Shown here piece by piece: positions 38,700 to 51,292 of a stretch of 64,000 nt of DNA. The notes beneath the pieces are model-generated. The model had not been told where the DNA came from and searched no databases. It saw only the letters and a list, made by a program, of their open reading frames with translations. Source of the DNA: Paramecium tetraurelia (taxonomy: Eukaryota > Ciliophora > Oligohymenophorea > Peniculida > Parameciidae); assembly GCF_000165425.1 (NCBI RefSeq), contig NW_001799000.1:124001-188000 (forward strand), given 5' to 3'. The position numbers were made by a program, and so were the translations under genes. Each line of letters opens with the position of its first letter. Within the stretch, counting starts at the first letter, position 1.

Positions 38700-39126
38700 T
38701 CATTCTTCTGCTGCTGCTTATTTGGCTTTCCAATCTTTCTCTTATTGTAAGGCATAATCAATAGTTCTCTAATTTAAATATTAACATCTTTACCTTCTTA
38801 TTGTTGAATTAGTAAACCCAAAGCCATGGATAATAACAAAGGCCAAAAATCACAAAGGAATCTAGATCTCTAATTTGATTATTTACTTGCAAAAATGTAA
38901 ATCTACCAAGCCCAAGGATTGTCAGCCACATTTCTACCTAGAAATCTCCAGAGGGCCTTCACTTTTGGATCACTATTCAAACGAGACACTACCTAGGGTT
39001 TTCTTACTGCTATAATTCTCATTTCTTACCGAAGGAAGGCTTTACTGTTTATTAGTAGGGTATAGTCTTGAACCATTGAGGAGTGTAATCCTTAACATTG
39101 TTGTAGATGAGACGACCGTACACCAT
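38700..39126 (-). CDS. Small one-helix membrane orphan, 118 aa
   Basis: Four tiny exons (introns 38769-38793, 38862-38886, 39010-39029; the last is 20 nt, the shortest in the window). Reads MVYGRLIYNNVKDYTPQWFK, then VKALWRFLGRNVADNPWAW, a hydrophobic helix around FANSFVIFGLCYYPWLWVY, and a basic, Ala-rich C-terminal helix ending KQAAAEE. Size, aromatic content and a single helix resemble accessory subunits of mitochondrial respiratory complexes, many of which are ciliate-specific. That is an inference; no motif proves it. Confidence 0.65.
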
Positions 39127-39152
39127 ATCTAATTAATATTAATTTAATTTAT

Positions 39153-39986
39153 ATGATTGACATCCAAATAATCAAAGAAGGCATCGGAGACACTCCTAGA
39201 TTGCATGAGGAAGTTTTCTGTACTTTTCACATCCTTAAATTTTAGTCTTTTTTATTGCTCATAATCATAAAGGAGAATTACTCACCAACTCACAACACAC
39301 TGCTACTAAAACCATCATTGGAAGAGGATGGTTGTAACCTGAAGTTGAAGAAGCTCTGAGCAAAATGAAGTAAGGGGAACGCAGTCTCATTAAGATTTAT
39401 CATTCACCTGCTACCAAAGTAATTCTATTGTTATTTTAGGAATTTTATGATCAATATGAAATCGAGATTATAAGAATAGGGAGAAAGAAGAATAACCCAT
39501 GGCATCTAGAAGGGGAGGAGGTCTATGATAAAGCATTGGAATTAAAAGGATTAGGAAATGCTGATATCAAATAATAAAAATATCTAGAAGCCCAAAATAA
39601 ATATTTGGAATCATTAAATTTAATAAAAACAGAGTATTGTGATAGAGAATTAGAATTATCAGGATAATTAAGATCTAATCTGTCTCTTACGCATTTGAAA
39701 AATAAATAATTCGAATTATGCATCAAATAGGCTACTACAGTTTTATAAGCACAACCAGAAAATGTTAAATTACTCCACAGAAGAGCTGTGGCCTCAATTT
39801 AAATAGATGATTTTGATAGGGCTAAGTAAATCATATTAAAATTATAGATCTGACTTGAAATTGGCCAATCAATTAGATCCTTAAAATGAGGAAGTAATTA
39901 AAGAATTACAGAGTATTGGTGAGAAGGAGAAGTAGATTAAAAAGAAATAGTAGGACAGAGCAAAGAAAATGCTTTTTGGAGAATGA
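39153..39986 (+). CDS. FKBP-like / TPR co-chaperone, 254 aa
   Basis: Introns 39220-39245, 39419-39439, 39826-39847. The first 85 residues fit a reduced FKBP fold: IKEGIGDTPRLHEEV, TIIGRGWLQPEVEEALSKMK and GERSLIKIYHSPATK. Several active-site aromatics of true FKBP isomerases are not evident, so catalysis is doubtful, as in AIP or FKBPL. Three TPR-like helix pairs follow (ALELKGLGNADIKQQKYLEA, LSLTHLKNKQFELCIKQAT, VKLLHRRAVASIQIDDFDRA), then a basic helix ending AKKMLFGE. Such proteins usually dock to Hsp90. Divergent to the 118-aa gene with 26 bp between ATGs. Confidence 0.78.
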
Positions 39987-40447
39987 ATCATTATTAATAA
40001 TATGTTGATATTAATACTTTTTACAATATTGTTATAATCATAGTGATTTTGGATAAACTTAATTTGGTTCATTTATATTGACTCTAAAAAGTATTCAATT
40101 ATTATGATGATTCTTATTAAATTCTCATAATCCATCTAGATTATTAGTAGAATTATAAGAATAATTTCATTTGATTTCTTTTTTGTAATATAATATGAGC
40201 ATTCATCACTACCTATAATTATTAGCTTAGATATTACTATCACAAATGAATAAAATATAAATTATATTAAATAAAATCATTATTTTGCAAATAGTTATAT
40301 TAGAATTATGAATGTGCGATGGAATGACCCAATAACAATTGTCCTTCAAAATTTTGGTTGATGTACTTAAAACTTTGGTTTGATCTGACAATTAATTGGC
40401 GCCATTTCGAGAGTTAATGTATTGAATTATTTTAATTACAAAAATAA
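39987..40447. other. Intergenic, no gene seen
   Basis: About 460 bp of AT-rich sequence upstream of PARG. No long frame with a start, no RNA fold and no repeat noticed. Confidence 0.5.
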
Positions 40448-41887
<1,440 letters not shown>

Positions 41888-41998
41888 GCTTAAAATTACA
41901 TATATATATACTATATGAAATAATTAATGCGTCATTAAATATCAAACTGTACGTGTATAAAAATTAGATGCAATTGCTGTTGATTTTACAATTAATTA

Positions 41999-42874
41999 AT
42001 GAAATTTGTCTTTATCCTAATCAGCTTGAGTATTCAAATACATGCCATAAGCCTCTAATTGAATTAGGTTGGTGGTTGCACTTGTGAAATGTCATCAGTG
42101 TAAACAGAATGCGTACCTACCACTTGTGATTGGGATGCTACAACTTCAAAATGCACTCGCAAAACTTGTGATAAATTTACAGTTGAGATGTGCGATCAAT
42201 TACCAGACTATCTAAAATGTGCTTGGAAGGATAACTCATGTTAGGCCTTTACAAAATGCTCAGATTATGCATATGCTGATGGATTCAAATGTTTCAGAGT
42301 AGGTCCTTGCTAAGCAGTCTTTAAGAAGAATACTGCTGGAGTTTATCCATGCACAGATAAAACTAATGACTCAATGCACAGTATTGACTCATGTGCTGGA
42401 ATTGATGAAGTAGGTTGTGTAGAGACAGTTTAAAATGATGGAAAAGTTTGCTATTGGAATCCAAGCTCATCAACTTGTGAAGCCTGGAGCAATAGTGCTT
42501 GTAGTAATTTTGATAATACAAGTCTATTGGCATGCCCAAAGTTTTCTTGTGATTACAATGCTACAACAGGCAAATGTACAACTAGGACTTGTGACAATAT
42601 TGTTGTTGAAGCTGCTTGCACCATGGTTTGGGATATCAAACAATAAGTAGCTACCTAATGCAAATGGGCAAACTCAAAATGCATGGAATTTGATTATGCT
42701 ACTTTGACATAGCCTACATGTTTAATGGGATCAAGTTTATCATACAAGTGGAATTCATCCACATCTAAGTGTGAAGTGTGTGTGTAACCAAAAAGTGATG
42801 ACGATACAGATGATACATCCCATTCCTATTTGGTGTAAGCTGTTGTTGCCATATTGATATTTATAATGATATGA
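41999..42874 (+). CDS. GPI-type mini surface antigen, 291 aa
   Basis: Single exon. MKFVFILISLSIQIHAIS is a signal peptide. The mature part has regularly spaced cysteines in CxWxxxSxxC-like units (CAWKDNSCQAFTKCS, CYWNPSSSTCEAWSNSAC, CKWANSKCMEF), the pattern of Paramecium surface (immobilisation) antigens in miniature. The C-terminus ends with an acidic-Ser spacer (DDDTDDTSHS) and a hydrophobic tail (LVQAVVAILIFIMI), as expected for a GPI signal. Known antigens of this class coat the cell and cilia. Very likely a surface protein; its expression state cannot be read from sequence. Confidence 0.85.
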
Positions 42875-42989
42875 AATTATTAGAATATTGAAAATTCTGT
42901 TTGTCTTAAATTTTATTTTATTTTATTTTTAATAATAAGTGTGAATTTCTATTTAAACTGTTATAAATAAGAGTAAATAAAATATTTAA

Positions 42990-45735
42990 TCATTTTTACT
43001 TTAATTTATTCAAACTTCCATTCTTCATCATATCATAAACCTAAATCTTAAATGGTTGTTAAGTTTGAACTAATTTATTATAACTTAAAATTATGCCAGT
43101 TAATAAGGTCACAGAATCTTAGAGAGCCAATACAGAGGCTTTGCATTAAAACTATCCCATCTGATACTCTGAACACTATGATAAGAATTTTTCATGTAAT
43201 GATTGATCTACATTTTAATCATCATTTTTTAAGTCATTTTCTTTTAATTTGCCAATTCTTTTACCTACTTCAATTATTTCTGAAATAATTTGGCTTTATG
43301 ATTCAAACTTGCTTTTGAATAATATACCAAATATTCTTCTCATTTCTTTTGGGTTATTTATTAAATTATATTCAAATTTAGTAGTCATCAAAGATCTTAT
43401 AATATCAAATATATTAGGTATGTTTGGAAATGCATTCTTCAATTTTTCCGAAATTATTCTAAGTGATTCTTACCTGGCTGCATCAATTGATCTATTCTCA
43501 TTAACCATTCCTTCAGAAAACATTGAAACCATTATGTAAGTAAATGTATAAGAATATTCTCTGAAATAAGCAGGACTTGAATTCAGATTCTCCAAAAGAT
43601 TCTTACAATTATCGAATTCAGAATGCTTAGCAATAACGTCTCTAAGATGTTCGATAGCCTCCTTGTCGAAATCTTGCATTTACAACACTTAAGCATATTT
43701 TAAGTGGTATTTCTCATTATTCTCATCTAAATGAATGGCCTTCTAGAAGTAAATCATTGATTGATCAAATTTCTGCTTCATGTACAACAATTATCCAAGT
43801 TCAAAAAGTAACTCAGGATCTTAGTCATTAATCTTAATTGCCTATTACAAATCTGTAATGGCTTCATCAAATTCTTAAATCAATGTTCTGATTTTAGCTA
43901 ATAATATGATGATGTATATTTACATCTTGAAATATAGTACTAGGCATTGTCACCTTGCAACGATATAGCTTGATCGTATTGTAGTTTTGCTTCCTTATAA
44001 TTTTATTATTTGCTTAAAAGTTCAGCCTTTTCTACATAATATATAGGATTGTTAGGTTTCATCTTAATCAATCGATCATACATATGTGTGGCAGGTTAAA
44101 AATTACCATTATCCCGATAGGCATTAGCAATTTTTAATATTAGATCTTCATTCTTTGGCTTTAGTTACATTGCAGAATCAAAATTTGTTTTAGCAGAAAA
44201 GAATTATTATCCAAGTAAATGACAATAACCTAATGTATTATTTTATAATAAGTACCTTTTTCAAAAAACAAATCAGATTTTTCTGATGCATCTTTCAACT
44301 ATTTCATGATCGTATCATAACACAAAACTGCTTAATCAAAATCTTTAATTTAAATTGAACAAAAGGCTATTTCTTAATATATTTTAATACCTTTATTTCT
44401 AAGAGCTATAATATTCTTATTGTCAAAACTAAGAGTTTTGTTAAAATCTTCAATTGCCTTTGAATACTACTTTTGATTCATCAAGGCCAATCCTCTATAA
44501 TAGTGAATTGATTGATCTCCCAATCCTAATTCAATTATCTTATCACAACAATCACTCAGTTAGTAATAGAGTTATAAAGTTGAGCTGATCTTAGCCATAA
44601 TCTTTAAGGTTTTAATATCCAAAGGATTTTCGTGAATAATCTAATTAAAATATGTCATAGCCTTGTGTAATTGGTTGCTATGATAAAGACACATACCAAT
44701 CCCATAAAGAGAATCAATATTTTTTGGATCATACTCCAAAACTTCTTGACAAAGTTACATTGATTTGTCAAATTGCTTCAATCCATAATAGGCTTGACCT
44801 AAATTATAACAATTGTTAATTACTTTTACAATTTAAGACTACCGACTTTATTTTTGGGATTCTTTAATCTCCAGCGTTCTCCAAAAATTCAAAAAGTTAT
44901 TCATACTTCTTTTATCGTAAATATAAATTAGTAATAGCACTAATAGCATCTGTATATTTAGGATCAGCTTTTAATGCTTCTTCATAATAGTGAAGGCCTT
45001 AGTCAAACTTTTGTTATTTTATGAGTAGATGACCTATGATTACATTAACTAGTTACCATAGTTAAGTAAAGCTACTTTATCTCTTCCTTTAATTTTTAAA
45101 GCATTTTAGAAATATGGATCCGCTATTTCAAAATTATTTAACATTAAATTGATAAAGCCCATTCCAAAATTTCCTTCAAAAGATTTCTCATTATACTCAA
45201 TCAGTTTTTGAAAAATGCTCAAAGCTTCGTCATACTTATTCTCTAAAGTATAAATGTTCCCTATTTTATTATAGAGAATAAACATACCTATCTCTGCAAG
45301 AGCATGGGTGTGTTTTGTATCTATATCGGTAGCAGCTTAGCAATAAATGAGGGCATTCTTTAAATCGTTGAGCCCAAGATACGCTAAACCTATATACTTA
45401 ATAAAAAAATATACCTTTTAAGTACTAAGCGTCTGCCAAATTAGGATGGGCTTCTATTAATTTATCCAAAGTCTCCATTGCTTCATTATATTATTGTTTC
45501 TTTAAGAGTCCAAAGGCTATTTTATAAGGGGGAATGTACCTTTGCTTAATTAGGAGTTATTTTTAAAGGTAAACAATTGTGGAGAACCTTCAGCTTTTCC
45601 AATTGCTAAGAAAATCGATATACCAAAATACAAGTTAACGATGATTAATGATGTTCTGTCTAATTTATTTCGTCTTATTTCTCTTTTGTAGCCCCACTTC
45701 CCATTATATAATTATTAATAAGTAAATAACATCAT
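42990..45735 (-). CDS. Large TPR-repeat protein, 856 aa
   Basis: Eight exons; introns 43898-43923, 44230-44255, 44799-44823, 45034-45056, 45261-45287, 45390-45414, 45517-45539. At least fifteen TPR units run from residue about 80 to 690 (for example QQYNEAMETLDKLIEAHPNL, FDKSMQLCQEVLEYDPKN, HYYRGLALMNQKQYSKAIED). A helical tail of 170 residues follows. The start is uncertain. ATG 45733-45735 is in frame with the repeats and gives a hydrophobic N-terminal helix (SLIIVNLYFGISIFLAIG); another ATG (45702-45704) opens MGSGATKEKQ but in a frame that does not join the repeats with the intron found. TPR solenoids bind partner proteins; the partner is unknown. Confidence 0.82.
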
Positions 45736-45779
45736 TATGAAATCAAACTTTATAGCGTTAAAATTTGGCAAAAAACGCA

Positions 45780-46200
45780 AAGAATAATGTAATTTATTAT
45801 GATGGTAACGAGTACTTCAAATCAAATCACACAGAAGCAATAAATGTTATTGGGACAAGTTAAACTATTTTTAATTATATCCATAATTTATAGAGTACTA
45901 ATGTCGTAATTTAATGATATCTAGCAAACTAGAAGAAGTGTTAAATTAAAATAAGTACTTTATAATATTCTCTCGTGCACAATCCATAATTTTCAAACCT
46001 AACGCCATAGAGTGATTCATTAAAGAAGGTCAACTGTATAATAATCTTTAAAAAAAAAGGTACTATTATAGGATAATCAGTTAAAAAGTTTTTTTTTAAA
46101 TATTTATTTTCAGTTATAATAACCTTGAAATATTATCGGAGGATGAATTAAAATGAAATTTTAGAGTAGCCATATGATTACTAAAAACTATTTTATAACT
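45780..46200 (+). pseudogene. Possible TPR gene relic
   Basis: A plus-strand fragment reads KNNVIYYDGNEYFKSNHTEA, close to the opening of a typical TPR (GNEYFKSxxxxEAI), and later YNNLEILSEDELK. The pieces are interrupted by TGA and frame changes, and no start or splice plan gives a complete gene. Best read as a decayed duplicate, with low certainty. The rest of 46200-46642 is AT-rich. Confidence 0.3.
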
Positions 46201-46642
46201 ATCACTCTATTTTTGGAATTTCTTTATTCTAGATTAATGTAAGAACAAATAAACTGAAATTGAATTAGAAATGTAATTAAACCCTGATTCTGATTTTCCA
46301 AAATTCCACTTATTATGCATCTTAATTATATTCTTTTATTATAAATAATTAGTTATTTATTAATTCAATGATAACTAATAATAGTGTTTACTATTTAATT
46401 GTAATTTATTCAATCAACTAATTAATATTTTTACAACATCTCTCTTAAATACATAACAAATACATTTTATTGAATATGTTCTATACATATAAATAAATTG
46501 AAAATGGAAGTTTCATTAATACAATAATTGAAAATGTAATTATGTTAACATAAATTCATAGTAAAAGGGGAGGAGCATTTAATAATGAAGAATATGAAGA
46601 ATTAGAATAATATATTAAGAATAATTACAATTTATAATTAAT

Positions 46643-47374
46643 ATGTCAAAAAATAATAAATTAATAGATGTGGCTAAATATTTAAGAAGGTTCTATTACA
46701 GAGTTCAAAATTTCGTAGAATATAGAATGTTAGTGAATTAGAAACATATCTTATTTGTTGGAGGGAATCAAAATCCTTTAACACCAATGCTATATTAGTA
46801 ATTTTATCAAAATTGGCAAATTGGACATTTGGATTTATAATCTGAATTACCCATCCAGCCTAATTTCTTGCTAAATTAGGAAGAAGGATTATAGAAATTG
46901 GTTGAAGAAGCAAAAAAACGTAGTAATCACTATGATGCAATTATAATATTGGAGGACAATAATCAAATAAAACAGGGAGATGAATTTGAGACATACAATG
47001 TGTATAAAAGCGAAGTGACGAGAGCTTTAATAGCTTCTCATTTAGCCACAAAAATACTTGCCTCAAATGGGATGCTCTGTTTTACTGTAGATTCCAAAAG
47101 TTATTTTGAATCAAAATTACCATCTCAGATGCCAACTGCCAAAGTGATGAAGGATTGCCAAATTGCACATTTATGCACTAATTTAGGAGAGCGAGATGAT
47201 TTAGAAACTGACACACTTGTAGTTGGAGCTTTGATTGATGAGGATAAACTTAATGATATTGTTAAGTACTTGAAATTGTGGGCTGATGGAATCAAGAGGC
47301 CAGCCAGTGGAACATTTGCCCATTTCAAATACAGCACACATTCTACGCCTATTGTTTATCCTGAGTTATTGTGA
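46643..47374 (+). CDS. Dihydropteridine reductase-like (SDR) protein, 243 aa, catalytic motifs degenerate
   Basis: Single exon, good match in layout to QDPR: a first strand HILFVGGNQNPLTPMLYQQF, then DAIIILEDNN, the helix RALIASHLATKILASNGML, and the C-terminal YLKLWADGIKRPASGTFAHF with TPIVYPELL at the end. However, the nucleotide-binding Gly-rich loop is changed (GGNQNPLT) and the SDR YxxxK catalytic motif is absent where it should lie (PTAKVMKDCQIAHL). It may be a pseudoenzyme. The start is uncertain: two other frames also stay open across 46504-46740, and MLVNQKHILF at residue 29 is an alternative start. Confidence 0.68.
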
Positions 47375-47429
47375 TCATAAAAATATATATCATAAATATA
47401 TATGGTAATCGAATGGAAAGAACAGAGAT

Positions 47430-47503
47430 GCCCTTGTAGCTCAGTTGGTTAGAGCGCGAGTCTCATAATCTCGAGGTCGTGGGATCGACCCCCACCAAAG
47501 GCA
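47430..47503 (+). tRNA. trnM: tRNA-Met (anticodon CAT), elongator type
   Basis: Cloverleaf: acceptor GCCCTTG/CAAAGGC with one C-A mismatch (positions 4-69), T8 A9, D arm GCTCAGTTGGTTAGAGC, anticodon loop CTCATAA with anticodon CAT, short variable loop, T arm GTGGG-ATCGACC-CCCAC, discriminator A. The T loop begins with A rather than the usual T. The stem lacks the three G-C pairs and A1-T72 typical of initiators, so the elongator type is favoured. No intron. A T6 run follows. Confidence 0.88.
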
Positions 47504-47507
47504 TATA

Positions 47508-47513
47508 TTTTTT
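47508..47513 (+). terminator. Pol III terminator (T6) of the tRNA
   Basis: Run of six T beginning four bases after the tRNA 3' end, as expected for RNA polymerase III termination. Confidence 0.75.
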
Positions 47514-47588
47514 ATTATTAAGAAACACAGATAGCAAGGTCAGAGTGCTTATTTTTTTTTTAAATTATTTATATATTAATAATAATAA

Positions 47589-48744
47589 ATGCAAAAGGTT
47601 TTAAGATTTCACTTTGGTGTCTTGTCTAGACCTAAATTGCACATTTTTGATAAGGGTGCCAAACACACTCCATCAGGAATCAGAGCAACCATACATGGAG
47701 GTACTAGTTTCTCAGGAATATACATGGGTGGCATGCTTGGTAATATTGGGTCTGAATTGATATTCCCTCATAATCATCAGTAAGAATATTCAAATGGATC
47801 AATTTAGATACAATTATGAAGATCATGTTAGAGAATTAAAAACTACATCAGGACCAGGATAAAATTGGCTTTTACATGATATGAATTATGATAACAAAGA
47901 AATGATAGAGTGGACTATGAAAAACTCAAATGTGGTTGTAAATTTGTTAGGTCCTTAGAAAACATCTGAAAAATAGAAAGGATTTCGAGTGGATTAATTA
48001 TCACAGTGCCAAAAAGAATAGCTGAAGCATGCGCTAAAAACCCCAGGAGTGATCAGATTAATTCATTTTTCTGCTTGTGGAGCAAATCCTCATGCAGAAT
48101 CCCTAGATCTCTAAACCAAGTATATTGGTGAATAAGAAGTAATAAACCTTACAATATGTAGGTCCTTAATGCCTTCCCCAACGCCACAATCTTTAGACCA
48201 AGTGTTATGGTTGGAGACAACGATGACTTTGCTTATCACTGGTAAGTGTAGAAGAGATACTTTCACAATTTTAACATTGTTCCAGACAATTGCCAAGCCA
48301 AAAGATAACCTGTACACTAATATTTTTGATAGTTAGATCTTTGTCTAAGATGTAGCCTAAGCCATGTTGAATGCTTTGAAGATGCCAGAAACAATAGGTT
48401 AGACATACGAATTGGGAGGACCTCATGTGTATACATTGTTAGAATGCTATGAGATGTTCCACAACATCGTGTAAAGACCTCCTAAATTGGCTCATATTGA
48501 TAAATAATTATTATTGAAAATAGGTATGTCAGTATATTTATTTGTAGCCTAATATATTCCCAATTGGAAGTATTTCAATATTGATTATATATTGAAACAT
48601 GGTGATGACATGATAGTGCAACAAGGATCTAAGACTATTGATGACTTGTGTGTCAGACCTTTATCACTAACTTAAGCACTTCAAAATATCTTTTGGGACA
48701 TCCAGGCTCGTTACGGAGGCTCAAGTGAATTGTATGAAAGATGA
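47589..48744 (+). CDS. NDUFA9: NADH dehydrogenase (complex I) subunit NDUFA9-like
   Basis: Short-chain-reductase-fold accessory subunit of mitochondrial complex I that binds NADPH structurally. Seen: the dinucleotide-binding opening IRATIHGGTSFSGIYMGGML (an HGGTSFSG loop), NVVVNLLG, GVIRLIHFSACGANP, the YIGEQEVLNAFP helix, ATIFRPSVMVG, and a long helical C-terminus. Introns 47780-47807, 48139-48161, 48312-48336, plus an optional 24-nt intron at 48524-48547 (no stop, length 3n). Oddity: between about 47969 and 48044 the conserved segment (KDFEWINYHSAK, then KRIAEACAKN) lies in the two other frames, although the main frame stays open. Length 359 aa, or 351 with the optional intron removed. Confidence 0.8.
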
Positions 48745-48787
48745 ATTCATATCTAATAATAAGTTATCGAAAATAATCATAATAATA

Positions 48788-51292
48788 TCATTAATATTTC
48801 TCTAGTATTTTAATGAGAGTTACTTCGGTCACTGGTTTGGTGAGATAATCAACCATGCCAGCTTCTAGACATTTCTGCTTCTCTTATAAATCTGAATATC
48901 CACTGCAACCGACTATCAATTAGTTTGGGTTGATATTCAATATTTATTTTGTTGTCTGAATCCCATTCATAACTGGCATTTCTAGGTCCATAAAAATCAC
49001 TTTGTAACCCTAACAAGTCTTATTGCACTTCTTCTCCTAGATCTTTAGAAGAGAGTCCTTCCCAGATGAAACATATTCTACATCAAATTATAATATGGAT
49101 AAAGCCTACTTATTCTGCAATCCCATAAAAATTCTTCTAAAAGCATATCCATTAAAGCAATCATCATCTACAATCAAATAATGGCAACATTATGGTATTA
49201 CATCTACTGTTATTTTCTAACAATCTTAATTGAATGTTGTGGCTTCGTCTACCTCCTGATATCGAGGAGTGATCTATGGGATCTTAAAGCTTGGCACTTT
49301 TTTTTTATTTGTTGGCTCTTCCATCATTATATCAAAGTAAAAGAAAGAAAAATGATTATTTTGATCCTTGTTAGATTCTATATTCAATCCTGAACACCCA
49401 ATGTTTTGGGCTATTTAATTACTTATTACCAAACCTAATCCGACGCCTTGTTCATTGAGTTTCTTGCTCTCTTCAGAATTTACCTTCGAAAATGCTTTGA
49501 ATAACACCTTCTGTTCCTCCTCGCTGATTCCTATTCCATCATCTTTTACGCCTATCCTCAGCTTTTAGTTGGCCAGTAGATCGACAATCACTGATATTCT
49601 AGTACAAGTGAATTTAAATGCATTGCTTATGAGATTAACAATTATTTGCTTGATTCTATTTTTATCAGAGACAATGAATTTGGGAAGAGTTACTTTGTAA
49701 TCACAAAACAGCTGCAAATCCTTTATTTTAGCTTTAAGAGAAAACATCTTAATGGAGTCAGCTATCAATTTTTCCAAATTGATAGGTACCTTTTGAATTT
49801 TGAATTTTCCATTCTTTATTTGAGCCAAATCCAATAAATCATTCGATAAATTTAGCATATATTTTGAATTATCCAAAGCTGCTTGCAAATCTTCAGAGAT
49901 TTCTAAATTTTTTTATATTACCTTTTATTGTAAGGCACATTCAATCATTTAAATGATGCATCCCAAAGGCTATCTATATTCATGACTAACAAATGAAAGC
50001 ATTTTCGATTTTTAAATGTCGTATTCTTTTAAGTACCGGATCTTTTAACGATGAGTTACATCTCTACAAATTATTAAGATATTTTTGTCTGTTTTAAGAG
50101 TAAGCTTGAATTCCATCAAACGATCACTGTCTTGCCTTGAATAAGCAAGATTCTGAGACACTTTGATTGCCTTCTAATTCTCAAATAGATAGGAGTCGAT
50201 GTGTGTATTCACAGTAATCTAATCCTATTTCTTTGTTTTTATCATCCTCTCTAATAGGTCCTTCATGCTAATAGTTTATTGTCTCTCGAAGTATTAAATA
50301 TCAGCTAAAGGCTATTTTAATGAGCAGAACATCAAATCTCTTATTGGAAACAAAGATTTGCATAATTTTGAATTTGAGAGATTGCCAAGTTTTTACTGGA
50401 CGGAATCACTTCTTGAATTATTATCTTCAAAACATTCCTAGTTTTACAGGTGTAAAGAATTTAAGTTTTCTAAGATGAAGAGAATATCTGCATCTTAATC
50501 TTTTCCAAAGAGAATCCTTGTAGCATTATTCATGTATGATATTTTATATGTGTGATTTAATTCATCTAGAACATTTAACACTATTAAGCCTTCTGAAAAA
50601 TATTCCAAAGAATTATAAATTATTTCAGGATTGATATAATGTTATTAGATGTTACTAAAATCGTCATACTCTCTTTAAAAGCTATCTTTTGATTGATCCT
50701 AAGAAGGTTGATCCAAAATTGAAAGCACTCTTTTGGCAACTCCATCTAGTTTATTTACTGTTCCAGTATCGATTGGCATAGTTGTTAATTGTTACAATCT
50801 CTATCTTTTTTTCTTGCGAATGATAAGGTTATCGACGAGTGACATTAATAAACAGGTGATTAACTGAGGGGACTCAGCAGTGAAATTAGTTTAGATGTGG
50901 GTGTACACTTGCTAAAATAAACTCACAATCAAAATAGTGGCGTAGTATAGAGACTTAGGGTTAATTAAATAATATTATTATGATCCCATTTATCTCTATA
51001 ATTCCTTAGAGATGTGCTGACACCAAATTAATTGTGCGTATGATGTAACATTGAGATTTACAACATTCAAAATTATCAAGCAAATCACATCTATTTAGAT
51101 GCAAAGAATAGTTCCAATTATCTTCACCTCTAAATTTTTATATCGCAAAATAAACAGAGTTATTGATACTATGCTTGCTATTATCATGCAAAACAAATTA
51201 GTAGCTTCACTTCGAATCGAGTAAAAATAGATCGAATAACAAAAGGTTATACTATGCAATAATAACCCTCTCAAGAATTATTTGTCTTTCAT
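48788..51292 (-). CDS. Hybrid histidine kinase with receiver domain, 834 aa
   Basis: Single exon, no intron. About 150 hydrophobic residues at the N-terminus form several membrane helices. A PAS-like segment (about 240-400) follows, including FKLTLKTDKNILIICRDVTH. Then come the HisKA H-box KSKMLSFVSHEYRQPLG with phospho-acceptor His437, the N-box QIIVNLISNAFKFT, the G1 box VKDDGIGISEEEQ and the G2 box GVGLGLVISNQIAQ. The C-terminus is a receiver: acidic VDDDCF, phospho-acceptor Asp769 in VIFMDLEMPVMNG, and Lys in DYLTKPV. All key residues of a phosphorelay are present. The signal and the downstream Hpt/regulator are unknown. Lack of introns is unusual in this window and fits a bacterial-type module. 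Confidence 0.93.

Noticed and set aside
43249-43539. 96-aa plus-strand ORF
   Set aside because: It is antisense to the TPR gene, whose minus-strand frame has clear repeats and matching introns.
45517-45704. Alternative TPR-gene start reading MGSGATKEKQ
   Set aside because: Attractive N-terminus, but its frame cannot be joined to the TPR frame by the available intron; the start at 45735 can.
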